Source: Acinetobacter nosocomialis (GTDB lineage Bacteria > Pseudomonadota > Gammaproteobacteria > Pseudomonadales > Moraxellaceae). From it: a stretch of 64,000 bases of DNA. The DNA lies in the NCBI GenBank assembly GCA_025736915.1, contig CP107049.1:2170001-2234000 (forward strand), written 5' to 3'. How positions within the stretch are numbered: position 1 is the first letter of the stretch; each line of letters begins with the position of its first letter. Of this stretch, positions 49,843 to 59,958 are shown piece after piece. The notes beneath the pieces are model-generated. The model was not told where the DNA came from, searched no databases, and saw only the letters and a program-made list of their open reading frames with translations. The translations under genes and the position numbers were made by a program.

Positions 49843-51131
49843 ATTCAGAGCCTTCGGTTTACCACAAACGTCGTCATGCAGCCCGCACGACAGACGAATA
49901 TCTTTTTCATCAGCTTGTACCATACTTAGGTAACAAGCGCCGATTGCTCCACCTGATTTTAGAAGCTCTGGAAATTACAGGGACGCTGAATAGCAAGAAA
50001 AAGAATCCTCCGATTTTTGCCGACTTCTTTGCGGGTAGTGGTGTGGTGTCTCGTTTGGCACGTCAAAACGGTTACCGTGTCATTGCGAATGACTGGGAAC
50101 CTTATAGCCATGCGTTAAATCATGCGATTTTAGCCTGTGTCGATGCACCTGCGTTTAAAGAGCTTGGTGGATATCAAAAAGCCATCGATTATTTAAATAG
50201 GCTGCCTGAGGTTAAAGGTTGGGTAACGCATAACCTTTGCCCTCGTAACGATGATGTATACGATCCGTCGCGTGACCGTTTGTTCTTTAAGCGTCGTAAT
50301 GGTATGCGCATTGATGCGATTCGCCAGCAAATTGCAACATGGCAGGCCCAAGGCGCAATTAATGATGTAGAAATGAGTGCTTTACTTGCGCCATTACTCT
50401 ACTCAGCTAGTTTTGTGAGTAATACCAGTGGTGTATTTAAAAGCTTCCATCAAGGGTGGGGCGGACGTACACAAACGGCACTAGAGCGCATTGAATCATT
50501 GCTGTGGCTTACACCTAGCCGTTTTTGTGAGATCGGTGACCGTAAGCGTCCAGCTGCTGAAATGTGGTGTGTAGATGCCCAACATCTAGCAAATCAGATG
50601 AGCGGTTTTGAAGTAGATGTAGCCTATCTTGATCCACCGTATAACCAGCATGCTTATAGTAGTAACTACCATGTTCTAAATGCATTGACGTTATGGGATC
50701 AAGTCGATTTACCACCGCCAGATACCAAAGGCTATAAAAGTGGTATTGACCGTGCATGGCGTAAAGAGCGTCCAAGTCCGTACAACTCGTCTAAACATGC
50801 AAAAGATGCGTATGAAAAATTACTTTCAACCATCAATGCACGTTATATTCTGACCAGTTATTCGACCGATGGTAACATTGAGCCAAAAGATCTACTGATG
50901 GCCAATCTGGAGCGCGGAAAAGTTACTTTACTGACTCAAGATGTTCCACGTTATCGTGTAAGTAAACAACGACAGTCAGAGCGCGCACGTGTGCTTGAGT
51001 TTATTGTGATTACCGATACTCATGCCAAACCAGGACCGCCGTTACGTCAATTGTTAGGCCAGCTTTACCACTTTGCCGAGCTAGGTGGTGTAGATACTTC
51101 AGGTAACAGTACGCAGCTCGCACTTTGGTAA
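49839..51131 (+). CDS. aamA: Orphan DNA adenine N6-methyltransferase (AamA-like)
   Basis: A 430-residue D12-class methyltransferase. It has motif I DFFAGSG (about 62-68, S-adenosylmethionine site) and the catalytic motif DPPYNQHAY (265-273). The N-terminal LGNKRRLL and the central long insert are as in N6-adenine enzymes related to the Dam/EcoRV group. No restriction enzyme gene is adjacent. From memory it corresponds to A1S_0222 of A. baumannii ATCC 17978, called AamA, which methylates GAATTC and affects surface motility. It overlaps ribD by four bases and is followed by ribE in 42 bp. A GAATTC site overlaps its own start codon. Confidence 0.85.
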   Translation: MNSEPSVYHKRRHAARTTDEYLFHQLVPYLGNKRRLLHLILEALEITGTLNSKKKNPPIFADFFAGSGVVSRLARQNGYRVIANDWEPYSHALNHAILACVDAPAFKELGGYQKAIDYLNRLPEVKGWVTHNLCPRNDDVYDPSRDRLFFKRRNGMRIDAIRQQIATWQAQGAINDVEMSALLAPLLYSASFVSNTSGVFKSFHQGWGGRTQTALERIESLLWLTPSRFCEIGDRKRPAAEMWCVDAQHLANQMSGFEVDVAYLDPPYNQHAYSSNYHVLNALTLWDQVDLPPPDTKGYKSGIDRAWRKERPSPYNSSKHAKDAYEKLLSTINARYILTSYSTDGNIEPKDLLMANLERGKVTLLTQDVPRYRVSKQRQSERARVLEFIVITDTHAKPGPPLRQLLGQLYHFAELGGVDTSGNSTQLALW

Positions 51132-51173
51132 GCGCTGCAATTTAAGCAGTGTAAAAGATTTGGAGATTGAGCC

Positions 51174-51833
51174 ATGTTTACAGGTATTATTGAAAGTTTA
51201 GGTAAAGTAGAAAGCCTACAAAGTGTAGGTGGCGATGTGCGTTTACGTATTCAAACCGATTTGGATATGTCTGATGTACATTTGGGTGACTCAATTGCAA
51301 CCAATGGAATCTGTCTCACCGTGATTGAGTGGGGTGACAACTGGTATGCGGCCGATGTTTCTCGCGAAAGCTTAAACCGTACCACTTTGGGTAACTGGAA
51401 AGTGGGTCAACGTGTCAATGTTGAAAAGGCTATGCTACCGACAACTCGTTTTGGTGGTCATATTGTCAGTGGCCACGTTGATGGCGTAGGTGAAATTACC
51501 GTAGTACGTGAAGATGCTCGCTCAATTTATTATGAAGTGACAGCGCCTGTAGAACTTGCTAAATACTTGGCAGAGAAGGGTTCTGTAACTGTAGATGGTA
51601 TTAGTTTAACCATTAACCATTTGCGCGGTAATATTTTAAGTTTGAACTTAATTCCCCACACAGCAGAACGTACCAATATTGGAACATGGCAAGTCGGTAG
51701 CAAAGTTAACCTTGAAGTCGATGTGTTAGCACGTTATATCGAGCGTTTATTACTGGGTGATAAAGCTGCTGAACAAAAAACCGAGTCAAATATTAGTATG
51801 GCTTTCTTGGCTGAAAATGGTTTTTTAAAATAA
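51174..51833 (+). CDS. ribE: Riboflavin synthase alpha chain
   Basis: Dismutates two 6,7-dimethyl-8-ribityllumazine molecules to riboflavin. The 219-residue product has two tandem lumazine-binding domains: MFTGIIESLGKVESL (1-15) with SIATNGICLTVIEW, and ARFGGHIVSGHVDGVGEI-type segment (TTRFGGHIVSGHVDGVG, about 91-107) with SVTVDGISLTINHL. GGAGATTGAGCC precedes the ATG. It ends the nrdR-ribD-methylase-ribE unit. Confidence 0.94.
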   Translation: MFTGIIESLGKVESLQSVGGDVRLRIQTDLDMSDVHLGDSIATNGICLTVIEWGDNWYAADVSRESLNRTTLGNWKVGQRVNVEKAMLPTTRFGGHIVSGHVDGVGEITVVREDARSIYYEVTAPVELAKYLAEKGSVTVDGISLTINHLRGNILSLNLIPHTAERTNIGTWQVGSKVNLEVDVLARYIERLLLGDKAAEQKTESNISMAFLAENGFLK

Positions 51834-51852
51834 AATTTTAAATCGCCAAAAT

Positions 51853-51885
51853 AAAAAAACCGGACGCTTATTCCGGTTTTTTTAT
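51853..51885. terminator. Bidirectional terminator after ribE
   Basis: AAAAACCGGA and TCCGGTTTTT pair around a 7-nt loop, between ribE and a convergent minus-strand gene. Confidence 0.88.
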
Positions 51886-51893
51886 TTTAAAAA

Positions 51894-52112
51894 TTAATGC
51901 TTGGTCAGAGTAACCGAGTGTGTGCCGACCCATGGTTTATTGTGCTGGGTACGTGTAATTGAAAACTCACCTTTTTCTGACGCTCGTGTAAGCAAGATTG
52001 AAAGTGAATTAAAGTCGTTGTGACTCATATAAAGTTCTTGTGCTGAAAATGTCCATTGCTCACCCTGATTAAGCTGCTCAAGTTGCGTTGAAATCTGATG
52101 TGGAATGTCCAT
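51894..52112 (-). CDS. Hypothetical small protein
   Basis: About 72 residues from ATG at 52112; an earlier in-frame ATG (52124) precedes the AGGGT ribosome-binding site, so the later start is preferred. No family is recognised. It has a mixed composition (QGEQWTFSAQELYMSHNDFNSL) and no signal peptide or membrane segment. It resembles small DNA- or nucleoid-linked winged-helix-type Acinetobacter proteins only in size. The function is unknown. Confidence 0.6.
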   Translation of the reverse strand: MDIPHQISTQLEQLNQGEQWTFSAQELYMSHNDFNSLSILLTRASEKGEFSITRTQHNKPWVGTHSVTLTKH

Positions 52113-52242
52113 TTTTACCCTCATTAATTTTCATAAATAACCATGCGTTATTCTAATAATTATTTGAACTAAAAGAATATTATGCATGACCATTTTGTGA
52201 CAATTAAATGTCATTTTGATGACAAAGAGGGTTTCACAAACT

Positions 52243-52881
52243 TTACTTTTCTATTTTTTCATCAGAAAACTTAGAATTCTTTAAAATGTATTCAATTTCT
52301 TCTTGAGCTGCCGAATTTAGCTTAGCTCGGAAAGCTGTTACCGACTGTTCAATTAAGCTCTCAGCTTCAAGTTCTAAACGAATGCGTAAACTTTCAAGCT
52401 CAGATAGGATTTGATCATCGGTAATGCTAAGTTTTACGCCAGAAGAGTAGTTAACTGCTGGGGTTTCAGGATTTTTTTGATAACGCGCAGTTTGTTCAGC
52501 AACTTCTTGTTCTAAGTGACTGCGGAAAGCTTGTAGAGCTTCAGTTTGTTCATTAAATTTACGAACTTCGTCTGCTTGTAATTCAGCAGCATAGGCTGCT
52601 TCCATTGCGCGCTTATCTGCAAGAGACTTTTCTAAAGCAAGCTGACGACGAATACGTGCCTGTTCGATTAACTCAGCTTTTAAGTCAGCATAAGCTTGTT
52701 CAATGTTTTGCTGTGACTCTAGCTGTGCCTTCTCATCATTGAGTACCCAAAGTTGAATAGGCGTCTGAGGCTCTAATAAATCACAAATACGTGCCAAATC
52801 CTGTTGATAGGCATGACGGACAGCTTCAGGCGCATTTAACCATCTTTTTTTAAAATCTTGCCCGACATTTAATGCCACCAC
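52243..52881 (-). CDS. Hypothetical coiled-coil protein
   Basis: A 212-residue protein with a GTG start and AGGAG upstream. Nearly all of it is predicted helix rich in Ala, Glu, Gln and Leu; a long coiled coil covers about residues 55-130 (for example ELIEQARIRRQLALEKSLADKRAMEAAYAAELQADEVRKFNEQTEALQAF) and a second about 160-205. No signal peptide. I do not recognise a family. It lies between holC and a small unknown gene, on the holC strand. Confidence 0.6.
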   Translation of the reverse strand: MVALNVGQDFKKRWLNAPEAVRHAYQQDLARICDLLEPQTPIQLWVLNDEKAQLESQQNIEQAYADLKAELIEQARIRRQLALEKSLADKRAMEAAYAAELQADEVRKFNEQTEALQAFRSHLEQEVAEQTARYQKNPETPAVNYSSGVKLSITDDQILSELESLRIRLELEAESLIEQSVTAFRAKLNSAAQEEIEYILKNSKFSDEKIEK

Positions 52882-52919
52882 AGTTCTCCTTTGTCCAACA
52901 GTATCTACATTTTAGCGCG

Positions 52920-53327
52920 TTATAATTTAAAGGTTCGAGGTTCTATACCTAAACGACGATACATTTTAAATTTTTCTCGGCCAATTTGCTTGGCTGCTTC
53001 ATTATTTTCAACAATTTCTATAATGTGGCTAAAATGATTCACTTGTTCAAGTGCATGATTGTTAAAATTAAATACCAACCAGCCTTGTTCAGAAGGTTGT
53101 TTAGCCGAAATACATACGGCGGCGTCTGCCTGATCAATCCCATGTGCAATGAAACTGGTCGGATCAAAGCTCCACAATTTTTCATCAAGTGTTTGTTGTA
53201 ACTGTACATCTGGGCAATACCACCAGATGTTTGAATGCTTCAGCAAAATCTTTCGACATAAACGGCAAGCACTATCGACTTGCCGTTCTTCACTGGTTTC
53301 AAACAGATAAAAGCTAACTTTAGCCAT
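52920..53327 (-). CDS. holC: DNA polymerase III subunit chi
   Basis: Chi subunit of the clamp-loader, linking the replisome to SSB. A 135-residue product of the usual size; it has [24 protein letters not shown] at the N-terminus, [14 protein letters not shown] (about 51-64) and a C-terminal [15 protein letters not shown]. It starts inside the end of pepA (8-base overlap), the pepA-holC pairing seen in many gammaproteobacteria. Confidence 0.88.
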   Translation of the reverse strand: MAKVSFYLFETSEERQVDSACRLCRKILLKHSNIWWYCPDVQLQQTLDEKLWSFDPTSFIAHGIDQADAAVCISAKQPSEQGWLVFNFNNHALEQVNHFSHIIEIVENNEAAKQIGREKFKMYRRLGIEPRTFKL

Positions 53328-54768
53328 TCGTATTTACACGGTTAGCCAAGAATTGCATAAGTAGTGGTACAGGACGACCAGTTGCACCTTTTGCTGTACC
53401 TGATAACCAAGCTGTTCCTGCTACATCTAGATGAGCCCAACGATAGTCACGAGTAAAACGCTCAAGGAAGCAGGCTGCTGTAATTGCACCACCGTGTGGT
53501 CCACCAATGTTAGCGATGTCTGCAAAAGGTGAGTCCAATAGTTCTTGATAATCATCAATCACTGGCATGCGCCACACACGGTCAAATGACTGCTCACCTG
53601 CTTGTTGAAGCTCAGCTGCTAAGGCATCGTCAGGAGAGAATAAACCGCTTAGCACTTTACCTAATGCCACTACACAAGCACCAGTTAATGTTGCGATATC
53701 AACAACGACTGCCGGATTGAAACGTTTGATATACGTTAACGTATCGCAAAGAACTAAACGACCTTCTGCGTCCGTATTTAAAATTTCAACAGTTTGACCA
53801 CTCATGGTCGTTACGATATCACCTGGACGGGTCGCTTTACCTGAAGGCATATTTTCTGCTGCTGCAATCGCGCCCACCACATGGATTGGAAGGCGTGCTT
53901 CACATAGTGCGCGGATTGTACCGAGTACAGAGGCTGCACCGCACATATCGAATTTCATTTCATCCATGCCAAGGCCTGGTTTTAAAGAAATACCGCCTGT
54001 ATCAAAAGTAACGCCTTTACCTACAAGTACGACAGGTGCCTGTTCAAGGTTTGCTTGGTATTCAAGAGTGACAATACGACCTGGACGCTCAGATCCTTTG
54101 CTTACAGCAAGGAAAGCATACATGCCTAAGTCAGCCATTTGCTGCTCATTTAAGACAGTCACTTTGAGTAAATCAGGGAATTCGGCAGCTAAAGCTAAAG
54201 CCTGTTCAGCCAAATATTCAGGGAAACAGATATTACCTGGACGGTTTCCTAAGTCACGAGCAAAAGACTGACCAGATTGTACTGCGTGCACTAACGCAAG
54301 TTGATTTTCATCAAGACTGGTTTGTGGACTAATTAAATCAACTTGTTGTAACACAAATTCATTTTTTTTCGATTTAAACTCATCATAACCATAAGCTGCT
54401 TGAGTTAAGCTTAAGGCGAATAAATAATGGTATTCGACAGGTAATGCAGCAATATCAATTGCGATATGCTTAAATTTATTTTGTGTCGATTTGATAATGG
54501 TTTGTGCCAATTTTGCTAACTTAACTGCTTGAAGTTCAGCTGCTTTTCCTAAACCAAGTAGTTGGCTGTGAGGTTGAGTGTTAAGCTGACCAAATAATGG
54601 CAGTGTCTCATTGAAGTTAGCTTTATATTGAGACGCTGCAAGAATACTTTCTAGGTTATTGATTTGATATGTATTGAGGTTGCTTTGTAGCTGTTCTGAA
54701 TCAACTAAAACCCACAAAGATTCATTAGATGTTTGTTCAGGAAAAGTCGTATAAGTTGTAAATTTCAT
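53320..54768 (-). CDS. pepA: Leucyl aminopeptidase (cytosol aminopeptidase)
   Basis: Hexameric M17 zinc/manganese aminopeptidase, 482 residues. It has the family signature [10 protein letters not shown] (about 334-343) and metal ligands in [17 protein letters not shown] (Lys and Asp, about 253-269) and [12 protein letters not shown]. It cleaves N-terminal residues from peptides and in E. coli also binds DNA at cer sites. Divergent from lptF; holC overlaps its stop. Confidence 0.94.
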   Translation of the reverse strand: MKFTTYTTFPEQTSNESLWVLVDSEQLQSNLNTYQINNLESILAASQYKANFNETLPLFGQLNTQPHSQLLGLGKAAELQAVKLAKLAQTIIKSTQNKFKHIAIDIAALPVEYHYLFALSLTQAAYGYDEFKSKKNEFVLQQVDLISPQTSLDENQLALVHAVQSGQSFARDLGNRPGNICFPEYLAEQALALAAEFPDLLKVTVLNEQQMADLGMYAFLAVSKGSERPGRIVTLEYQANLEQAPVVLVGKGVTFDTGGISLKPGLGMDEMKFDMCGAASVLGTIRALCEARLPIHVVGAIAAAENMPSGKATRPGDIVTTMSGQTVEILNTDAEGRLVLCDTLTYIKRFNPAVVVDIATLTGACVVALGKVLSGLFSPDDALAAELQQAGEQSFDRVWRMPVIDDYQELLDSPFADIANIGGPHGGAITAACFLERFTRDYRWAHLDVAGTAWLSGTAKGATGRPVPLLMQFLANRVNTNG

Positions 54769-54911
54769 GGCTGCCGTGATTGCCTATAGAAAGTTATGTT
54801 GGATTAAAACATTGAAACACTTTCAAGCATAGCGTTGCAATGTGCGGTTTTATATTTTTAACATTCGGGTAAACTAGCGTTCGTCCCGTTTAGCCTTTTG
54901 GAAGTATTAAT

Positions 54912-56012
54912 TTGATTATTCGGCGTTATCTCGTCAAGCAAGTTGTCTCTACCTCATTGGTGGTCATTGCATTATTGACCCTAATCATGATGGGTGGTCG
55001 TCTGATCAAATACTTTGGTGTGGCGGCACAGGGGCGTTTAGATGCAAGTATTTTATTTAGCATCATTGGATACCGTTTACCTGAATTTTTAACACTCATT
55101 TTACCACTAGGATTTTTTATTGGTTTAATGTTGGTGTTTGGTCGTTTATATGTTGACCATGAAATGGCTGTCTTGAATGGTAGTGGGGTAAGTCGTCATC
55201 AGTTAGCGCGGTTACTCATTCCAATGACATTGGTTTATATGGTTTGTCAGTCTGTACTTATGCTATGGATGACGCCGTGGGGACTACGTGAATTTGAAAA
55301 ACTAACGACGACCCAAGCTGTACGGACAGGCTTTGACTTGGTTCGACCAAGAGAGTTTATTTCTTCAGGGCCCTATACGATTTATGCAGGCTCATTGTCG
55401 GAAGACCGTAAAAACCTCAAGGATATTTTCTTTTATCAACGTGCGACCAAAGAAGGCAAGCCAGATGTCATGATTTTGGCAAAAGAGGCAACACGTGTTG
55501 AGATGGCTAATGATACAGCCAATGTTGTCGATCTGGTTCAAGGTCGCCGTTATGAAATATATCCGGGACAACCTAAATATACGCAAGCAGAGTTCCAGTC
55601 TTATCGTCTGCGTTTAGAAAATGATAAAGACGTCAAGTTTGAAAGTAGCGAAGTAGAAGCACTTCCAACTTCTAAGCTATTGGCTAAAACTAATGATCCA
55701 GTCATTAGAAGTGAATTGGGATGGCGTTTATTTGGTCCGTTTACCATTATTGTTGCCCTAATGATGTCGGTTGCATTGTCTGAGGTGAGTCCTCGACAAG
55801 GTCGTTATTATCGTCTTATTCCATCTATTTTTATTTTCGCGAGCCTGATTGTGCTTATGATTGCGATTAAGACTCGTATTAGTAAAGGTGAATTGGATAT
55901 TTGGGCTTATCCAGCGGCTTTATTGGTTTATGCAATTGCAGCTGCCTTATTTTCACGTAAACAGAAATTAGGGCCGAAAATCAAGAAACAGATCAAGCGA
56001 GTGAAATTATAA
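54912..56012 (+). CDS. lptF: LPS export ABC transporter permease LptF
   Basis: Permease of the LptB2FG complex that extracts lipooligosaccharide from the inner membrane. The 366-residue product has six helices in two groups (about 10-110 and 275-350) around a beta-jellyroll periplasmic domain. YRLPEFLTLILPLGFFIGLMLVFGRLYVDHEMAVLNGSGVSRHQL is the coupling-helix region of YjgP/YjgQ permeases. It begins at a TTG (54912). Its stop overlaps the lptG start by one base (TAATG). Confidence 0.93.
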   Translation: MIIRRYLVKQVVSTSLVVIALLTLIMMGGRLIKYFGVAAQGRLDASILFSIIGYRLPEFLTLILPLGFFIGLMLVFGRLYVDHEMAVLNGSGVSRHQLARLLIPMTLVYMVCQSVLMLWMTPWGLREFEKLTTTQAVRTGFDLVRPREFISSGPYTIYAGSLSEDRKNLKDIFFYQRATKEGKPDVMILAKEATRVEMANDTANVVDLVQGRRYEIYPGQPKYTQAEFQSYRLRLENDKDVKFESSEVEALPTSKLLAKTNDPVIRSELGWRLFGPFTIIVALMMSVALSEVSPRQGRYYRLIPSIFIFASLIVLMIAIKTRISKGELDIWAYPAALLVYAIAAALFSRKQKLGPKIKKQIKRVKL

Positions 56013-57082
56013 TGTTAGCACGTCGAATAGTCGCCAAATATGTGACGAAAACCACTGCGCTTGCAATGTTTGGTACCACCATTGTCTTATCTGTTTTGCA
56101 AGTCCTGTTTACTTATTTGGGTGAGTTGGGTGAGTTAAAGCCAGACTATAATGCATGGCAAGCTTTTATCTATGTATTATGGGGCGCTCCTCGTTATCTA
56201 TACGAAATTTTGCCTATCTCGGCTTTAATTGGTGCTGTGATTGGGTTGGGTGCTTTAGCATCCAACAGTGAACTCATCGTGATGCGCTCAGTCGGGATTA
56301 GTTTATGGCGTATTGTGGGCTGGGTAATGCGTTCAGCTTTGCTACTCATTGTTTTATCTTTTGCGTTAAGCGAGTGGGTTGTTCCCTATACCAATGAGAA
56401 AGCACAAAGTATCAAAAGCCATCGTTCAGTAGCGGCTTTAGGCGAAGTGAAGGGCTATTGGTCACGAGAAGGGCAGCGCTTTATTTATATTGATTATGCA
56501 AACTCGCAAGGAAATTTAAGAGATATTCAGGTTGTCGACTTTGACAAAGAATATCACTTGCAGTCAGTAATTAATGCAGAGCAAGGAAAGTTTATCAAAG
56601 ATGGTCAATGGTCTTTGCAAAAAGCCAGCCAGACCGACATTCTTACAGATGGTAATTCAATACAAAATAACCATGATCAGCAGTCTTTAGGGTTGGCTTT
56701 ACAACCTAAATATGTACACATGGTGACTTTAGACCCTGAAGACTTATCTCCAAGTCAGCTCATTAGTTTTATGCGCTATATGGAGGAATATAGCCAAGTT
56801 CCTAAAACTTACCAATTGGCTTTCTGGCAAAAAGTTGCCTCTCCATTTTCATTGATTACGCTTGTATTAGTGGCGTGTTCTTTTATTTTTGGTCCACTAC
56901 GACAACAGTCAATGGGTTTCCGTTTGGTGATCGCACTCTTTATTGGTTTAGGCTTCTATTACTTGCAAGATTTCTTGGGTTACGCAAGTTTGGTATATGC
57001 ACCTTCTCCAGCTTGGTTTGTACTTGTACCTATTATTTTAATGTTTGGTGCCGGAAGTTACTTACTTTACCGTGCCCGCTAA
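56012..57082 (+). CDS. lptG: LPS export ABC transporter permease LptG
   Basis: Second permease of LptB2FG, 356 residues, same fold as LptF. It has PRYLYEILPISALIGAVIGLGALASNSELIVMRSVGISLWRIV (about 55-100), a jellyroll domain in the middle, and WQKVASPFSLITLVLVACSFIFGPLRQQSMGFRLVIAL in the C-terminal helices. The lptF-lptG overlap implies translational coupling. LptB and the remaining Lpt genes are elsewhere. Confidence 0.93.
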   Translation: MLARRIVAKYVTKTTALAMFGTTIVLSVLQVLFTYLGELGELKPDYNAWQAFIYVLWGAPRYLYEILPISALIGAVIGLGALASNSELIVMRSVGISLWRIVGWVMRSALLLIVLSFALSEWVVPYTNEKAQSIKSHRSVAALGEVKGYWSREGQRFIYIDYANSQGNLRDIQVVDFDKEYHLQSVINAEQGKFIKDGQWSLQKASQTDILTDGNSIQNNHDQQSLGLALQPKYVHMVTLDPEDLSPSQLISFMRYMEEYSQVPKTYQLAFWQKVASPFSLITLVLVACSFIFGPLRQQSMGFRLVIALFIGLGFYYLQDFLGYASLVYAPSPAWFVLVPIILMFGAGSYLLYRAR

Positions 57083-57207
57083 TTTGAAAGAATATGAATG
57101 GCTTTCTCAATGATCTGCATTGGTGAAAGCCATAGGAAAAAATAGAGTCTTCACCGAAAATTCGGTAAGATATTGCGATGAAATTGTAGACAAAAGAGAA
57201 ATTGATT

Positions 57208-58755
57208 ATGACGGATGCAACTGCTGGCAAGATCCCTCACGTTCTGGTCATTATGGACGGTGTTGGACACCGTGAAGCGATTGAAGATAATGCTTTTCTT
57301 GCAGCAAAAACCCCGAATTTAACTGCAATGAAAGCAAAGCATCCAAATAGTCTGATTTCTGGTTCTGGCGAAGATGTAGGTCTACCTGATGGACAAATGG
57401 GTAACTCCGAAGTTGGCCATATGAACCTTGGCGCTGGCCGTGTCTTGTACCAAGATTTTACCCGTATTACTAAAGACATTCGTACTGGCGACTTTTTCAA
57501 ACATGAAGTGTTGATTGACGCTGTTGAAAAAGCAAAAGCGGCAGGTGGTGCAGTTCATATTATGGGCCTACTTTCTGAAGGTGGTGTTCATTCACACGAA
57601 GACCATATTGTGGCAATGTGTGAGCTTGCATTAAAACGTGGTGCAAAAGTTTACCTTCATGCATTCCTTGATGGTCGTGATACTCCTCCACGTAGTGCTC
57701 AACCTTCATTAGAAAAATTAGATGCTTTATTTGCTCAATATGAAGGCAAAGGGCGCATTGCAACCATGATTGGTCGCTACTTTGCAATGGACCGTGACAA
57801 TCGTTGGGACCGTGTAGAACAGGCCTACCGTTTATTGACTGAAGGTGAAGCAGTTCGTACTGCAAATACTGCAGTTGAAGGTTTAGAGCTTGCCTATGCA
57901 GCTAATGAAAATGATGAGTTTGTAAAAGCAACTCGTATTGGTGATGTGGCCAAAGTTCAAGACGGCGATAGCGTTGTTTTCATGAACTTCCGTGCTGACC
58001 GTGCTCGTGAAATTACTCGTGCTTTTGTTGAAAAAGACTTTGCTGGCTTTGAGCGTAAAGTTGTACCGAACCTTTCTAAATTTGTCATGTTGACGCGTTA
58101 TCAGGCAAGTATTGATGCACCTGTGGCATATATGCCTGAAGAGTTGAAAAACTCACTTGGTGAATATTTATCTTCTCTTGGCAAAACACAATTACGTATT
58201 GCTGAAACAGAAAAATATGCTCATGTGACATTCTTCTTTAGTGGTGGTCGAGAAGATGAATACCCAGGTGAGAAGCGTATTCTAATTCCATCACCAAACG
58301 TTGCAACATATGACTTGAAGCCTGAAATGAGTGCTTATGAAGTAACTGATGAACTCGTTAAGGCAATTAACTCAGGTGAGTACGATTTACTTGTTGTGAA
58401 CTTTGCCAATGGTGATATGGTAGGTCATACAGGCGTATTTGATGCTGCGGTTAAAGCCGTTGAAGCAGTTGATACATGTTTAGGTCGTGTATACGAAGCT
58501 GTGATGGCGAAAAAAGGCCACATGCTTATTACTGCTGACCATGGTAACGTTGAGCAAATGCAGGACTACGAAAGTGGTCAGGTTCATACTCAACATACAA
58601 CAGAGCTTGTACCGTTTATTTATGTTGGTCCAACACAAGCGACTATTGCAGAAGGTGGTGTACTTGCAGATGTTGCACCGACCATCCTTAATCTAATGCA
58701 GATTCCTGTACCTGCGGAAATGCAAGGTCGTAATCTGATTACATTATCTGCATAA
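57208..58755 (+). CDS. gpmI: Phosphoglycerate mutase, cofactor-independent
   Basis: Converts 3-phosphoglycerate to 2-phosphoglycerate using a phosphoserine intermediate and two Mn ions. The start is ATG at 57208 (515 residues); a TTG at 57202 is less likely. It has [12 protein letters not shown] (metal-binding Asp), the nucleophile Ser67 in [14 protein letters not shown], and ADHGNVEQM (about 440-448) with the second metal site. The full length matches GpmI. Glycolysis and gluconeogenesis. Confidence 0.95.
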   Translation: MTDATAGKIPHVLVIMDGVGHREAIEDNAFLAAKTPNLTAMKAKHPNSLISGSGEDVGLPDGQMGNSEVGHMNLGAGRVLYQDFTRITKDIRTGDFFKHEVLIDAVEKAKAAGGAVHIMGLLSEGGVHSHEDHIVAMCELALKRGAKVYLHAFLDGRDTPPRSAQPSLEKLDALFAQYEGKGRIATMIGRYFAMDRDNRWDRVEQAYRLLTEGEAVRTANTAVEGLELAYAANENDEFVKATRIGDVAKVQDGDSVVFMNFRADRAREITRAFVEKDFAGFERKVVPNLSKFVMLTRYQASIDAPVAYMPEELKNSLGEYLSSLGKTQLRIAETEKYAHVTFFFSGGREDEYPGEKRILIPSPNVATYDLKPEMSAYEVTDELVKAINSGEYDLLVVNFANGDMVGHTGVFDAAVKAVEAVDTCLGRVYEAVMAKKGHMLITADHGNVEQMQDYESGQVHTQHTTELVPFIYVGPTQATIAEGGVLADVAPTILNLMQIPVPAEMQGRNLITLSA

Positions 58756-58770
58756 GCGATAGGTGACTAA

Positions 58771-59955
58771 ATGCTGCAACACAATATATATAAAGCTTTT
58801 TTTGGTAGTGTATTGATGTGTTGCAGCCACCTCGCTCTTGCTGCTCCTGTTGTAAAAGAAAAATTATCGCCTCAGCATGCTGATTCACAAGAATCTGAAG
58901 AAAGTTATGCAGAAGTCCCTATTGAATCGATTCAGCAGTTTGTACAAATTTACGGAATTGTTCGCGATAACTATGTCGATGAAAAGTCGGACGACGCTTT
59001 ATTTTTACAAGCAATTAAAGGCCTTGTTAGTGGTCTAGACCGTTACTCCCGCTATTTGTCAGCTGAAGAATACCGTCAACTCATTCAATATACCGAAGGG
59101 GATCTTGCTTCGGTTGATTTCGCGTTAAGTCCAGAAGCACATATTCATAAATGGATGATTCGTGACCTGAAGGCGGGTTCAGACTCATATAAATTAGGCT
59201 TAAGAAATGGCCAAACTATTTTAAAGATCGACAATCAAGAGCTTAAGAATCTGACGCAAGATCAAGTATTTGGTCTGCTTTATGGATCGATAGGATCAAC
59301 ACTTCAAGTACAGACAGAAGAGTCAAATACCCCAATCAGTTTGGTTCGTAATAAAAAGATTGAAACCGATATCGAATCTGTCATGTTACATAATCAGGTA
59401 TTGGTTTTAAAAATTAGAGTGTTCCAGCAAGATACTGCCAATGAGATTAAACGTTTAATTGAAGAAAATAGTTCTTCGCGTTTAAAAGCCGTATTAATTG
59501 ATTTACGAAATAACCCAGGTGGGCTGTTATCTGCTGCCGTTGAGTCAGCCGATTTATTTTTAAATCATGGCATTATTGTTTCTACAAAAAGTCGTTCGGA
59601 AGGCAATCAGCAATTTCAGGCTTTACCGGGGAACGATTTTCAAAATATAAAAGTTGGTATTTTAATTAATCACCGATCTGCATCGGCTGCAGAAGTTTTT
59701 ACTGCTGCAATGAAAGAGCACCAGCGTGCATGGGTCATGGGTGAAAAAAGTTATGGAAAGGGCGTTGTACAAAAGCTTTTCCCTTTACCAAGTGGGGCAG
59801 CCTTACAAATGACGGTCTCACATTACTACACGCCGAACGGTAATATGATTGAAGGGCAAGGTATTCAGCCTAACCAGACTTATCCCTTACCTCCAGAAAT
59901 GAAAGAAGAAGTGTATTTAGATCGTGTTGCTGATCTACTTCTAAAAAGGAAGTAA
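58771..59955 (+). CDS. Carboxyl-terminal processing protease (S41 family)
   Basis: A 394-residue periplasmic serine protease. The signal peptide (about 1-25) ends in HLALA. The PDZ domain is about 100-170 (WMIRDLKAGSDSYKLGLRNGQTILKI). The S41 domain has the catalytic Ser in NHRSASAAEVFTAAM and the catalytic Lys in MGEKSYGKGVVQKLFPLPSG. Its targets are unknown. It follows gpmI by 15 bp, as in several gammaproteobacteria, and its stop lies 3 bp from the convergent pilR stop. Confidence 0.9.
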   Translation: MLQHNIYKAFFGSVLMCCSHLALAAPVVKEKLSPQHADSQESEESYAEVPIESIQQFVQIYGIVRDNYVDEKSDDALFLQAIKGLVSGLDRYSRYLSAEEYRQLIQYTEGDLASVDFALSPEAHIHKWMIRDLKAGSDSYKLGLRNGQTILKIDNQELKNLTQDQVFGLLYGSIGSTLQVQTEESNTPISLVRNKKIETDIESVMLHNQVLVLKIRVFQQDTANEIKRLIEENSSSRLKAVLIDLRNNPGGLLSAAVESADLFLNHGIIVSTKSRSEGNQQFQALPGNDFQNIKVGILINHRSASAAEVFTAAMKEHQRAWVMGEKSYGKGVVQKLFPLPSGAALQMTVSHYYTPNGNMIEGQGIQPNQTYPLPPEMKEEVYLDRVADLLLKRK

Positions 59956-59958
59956 GCT

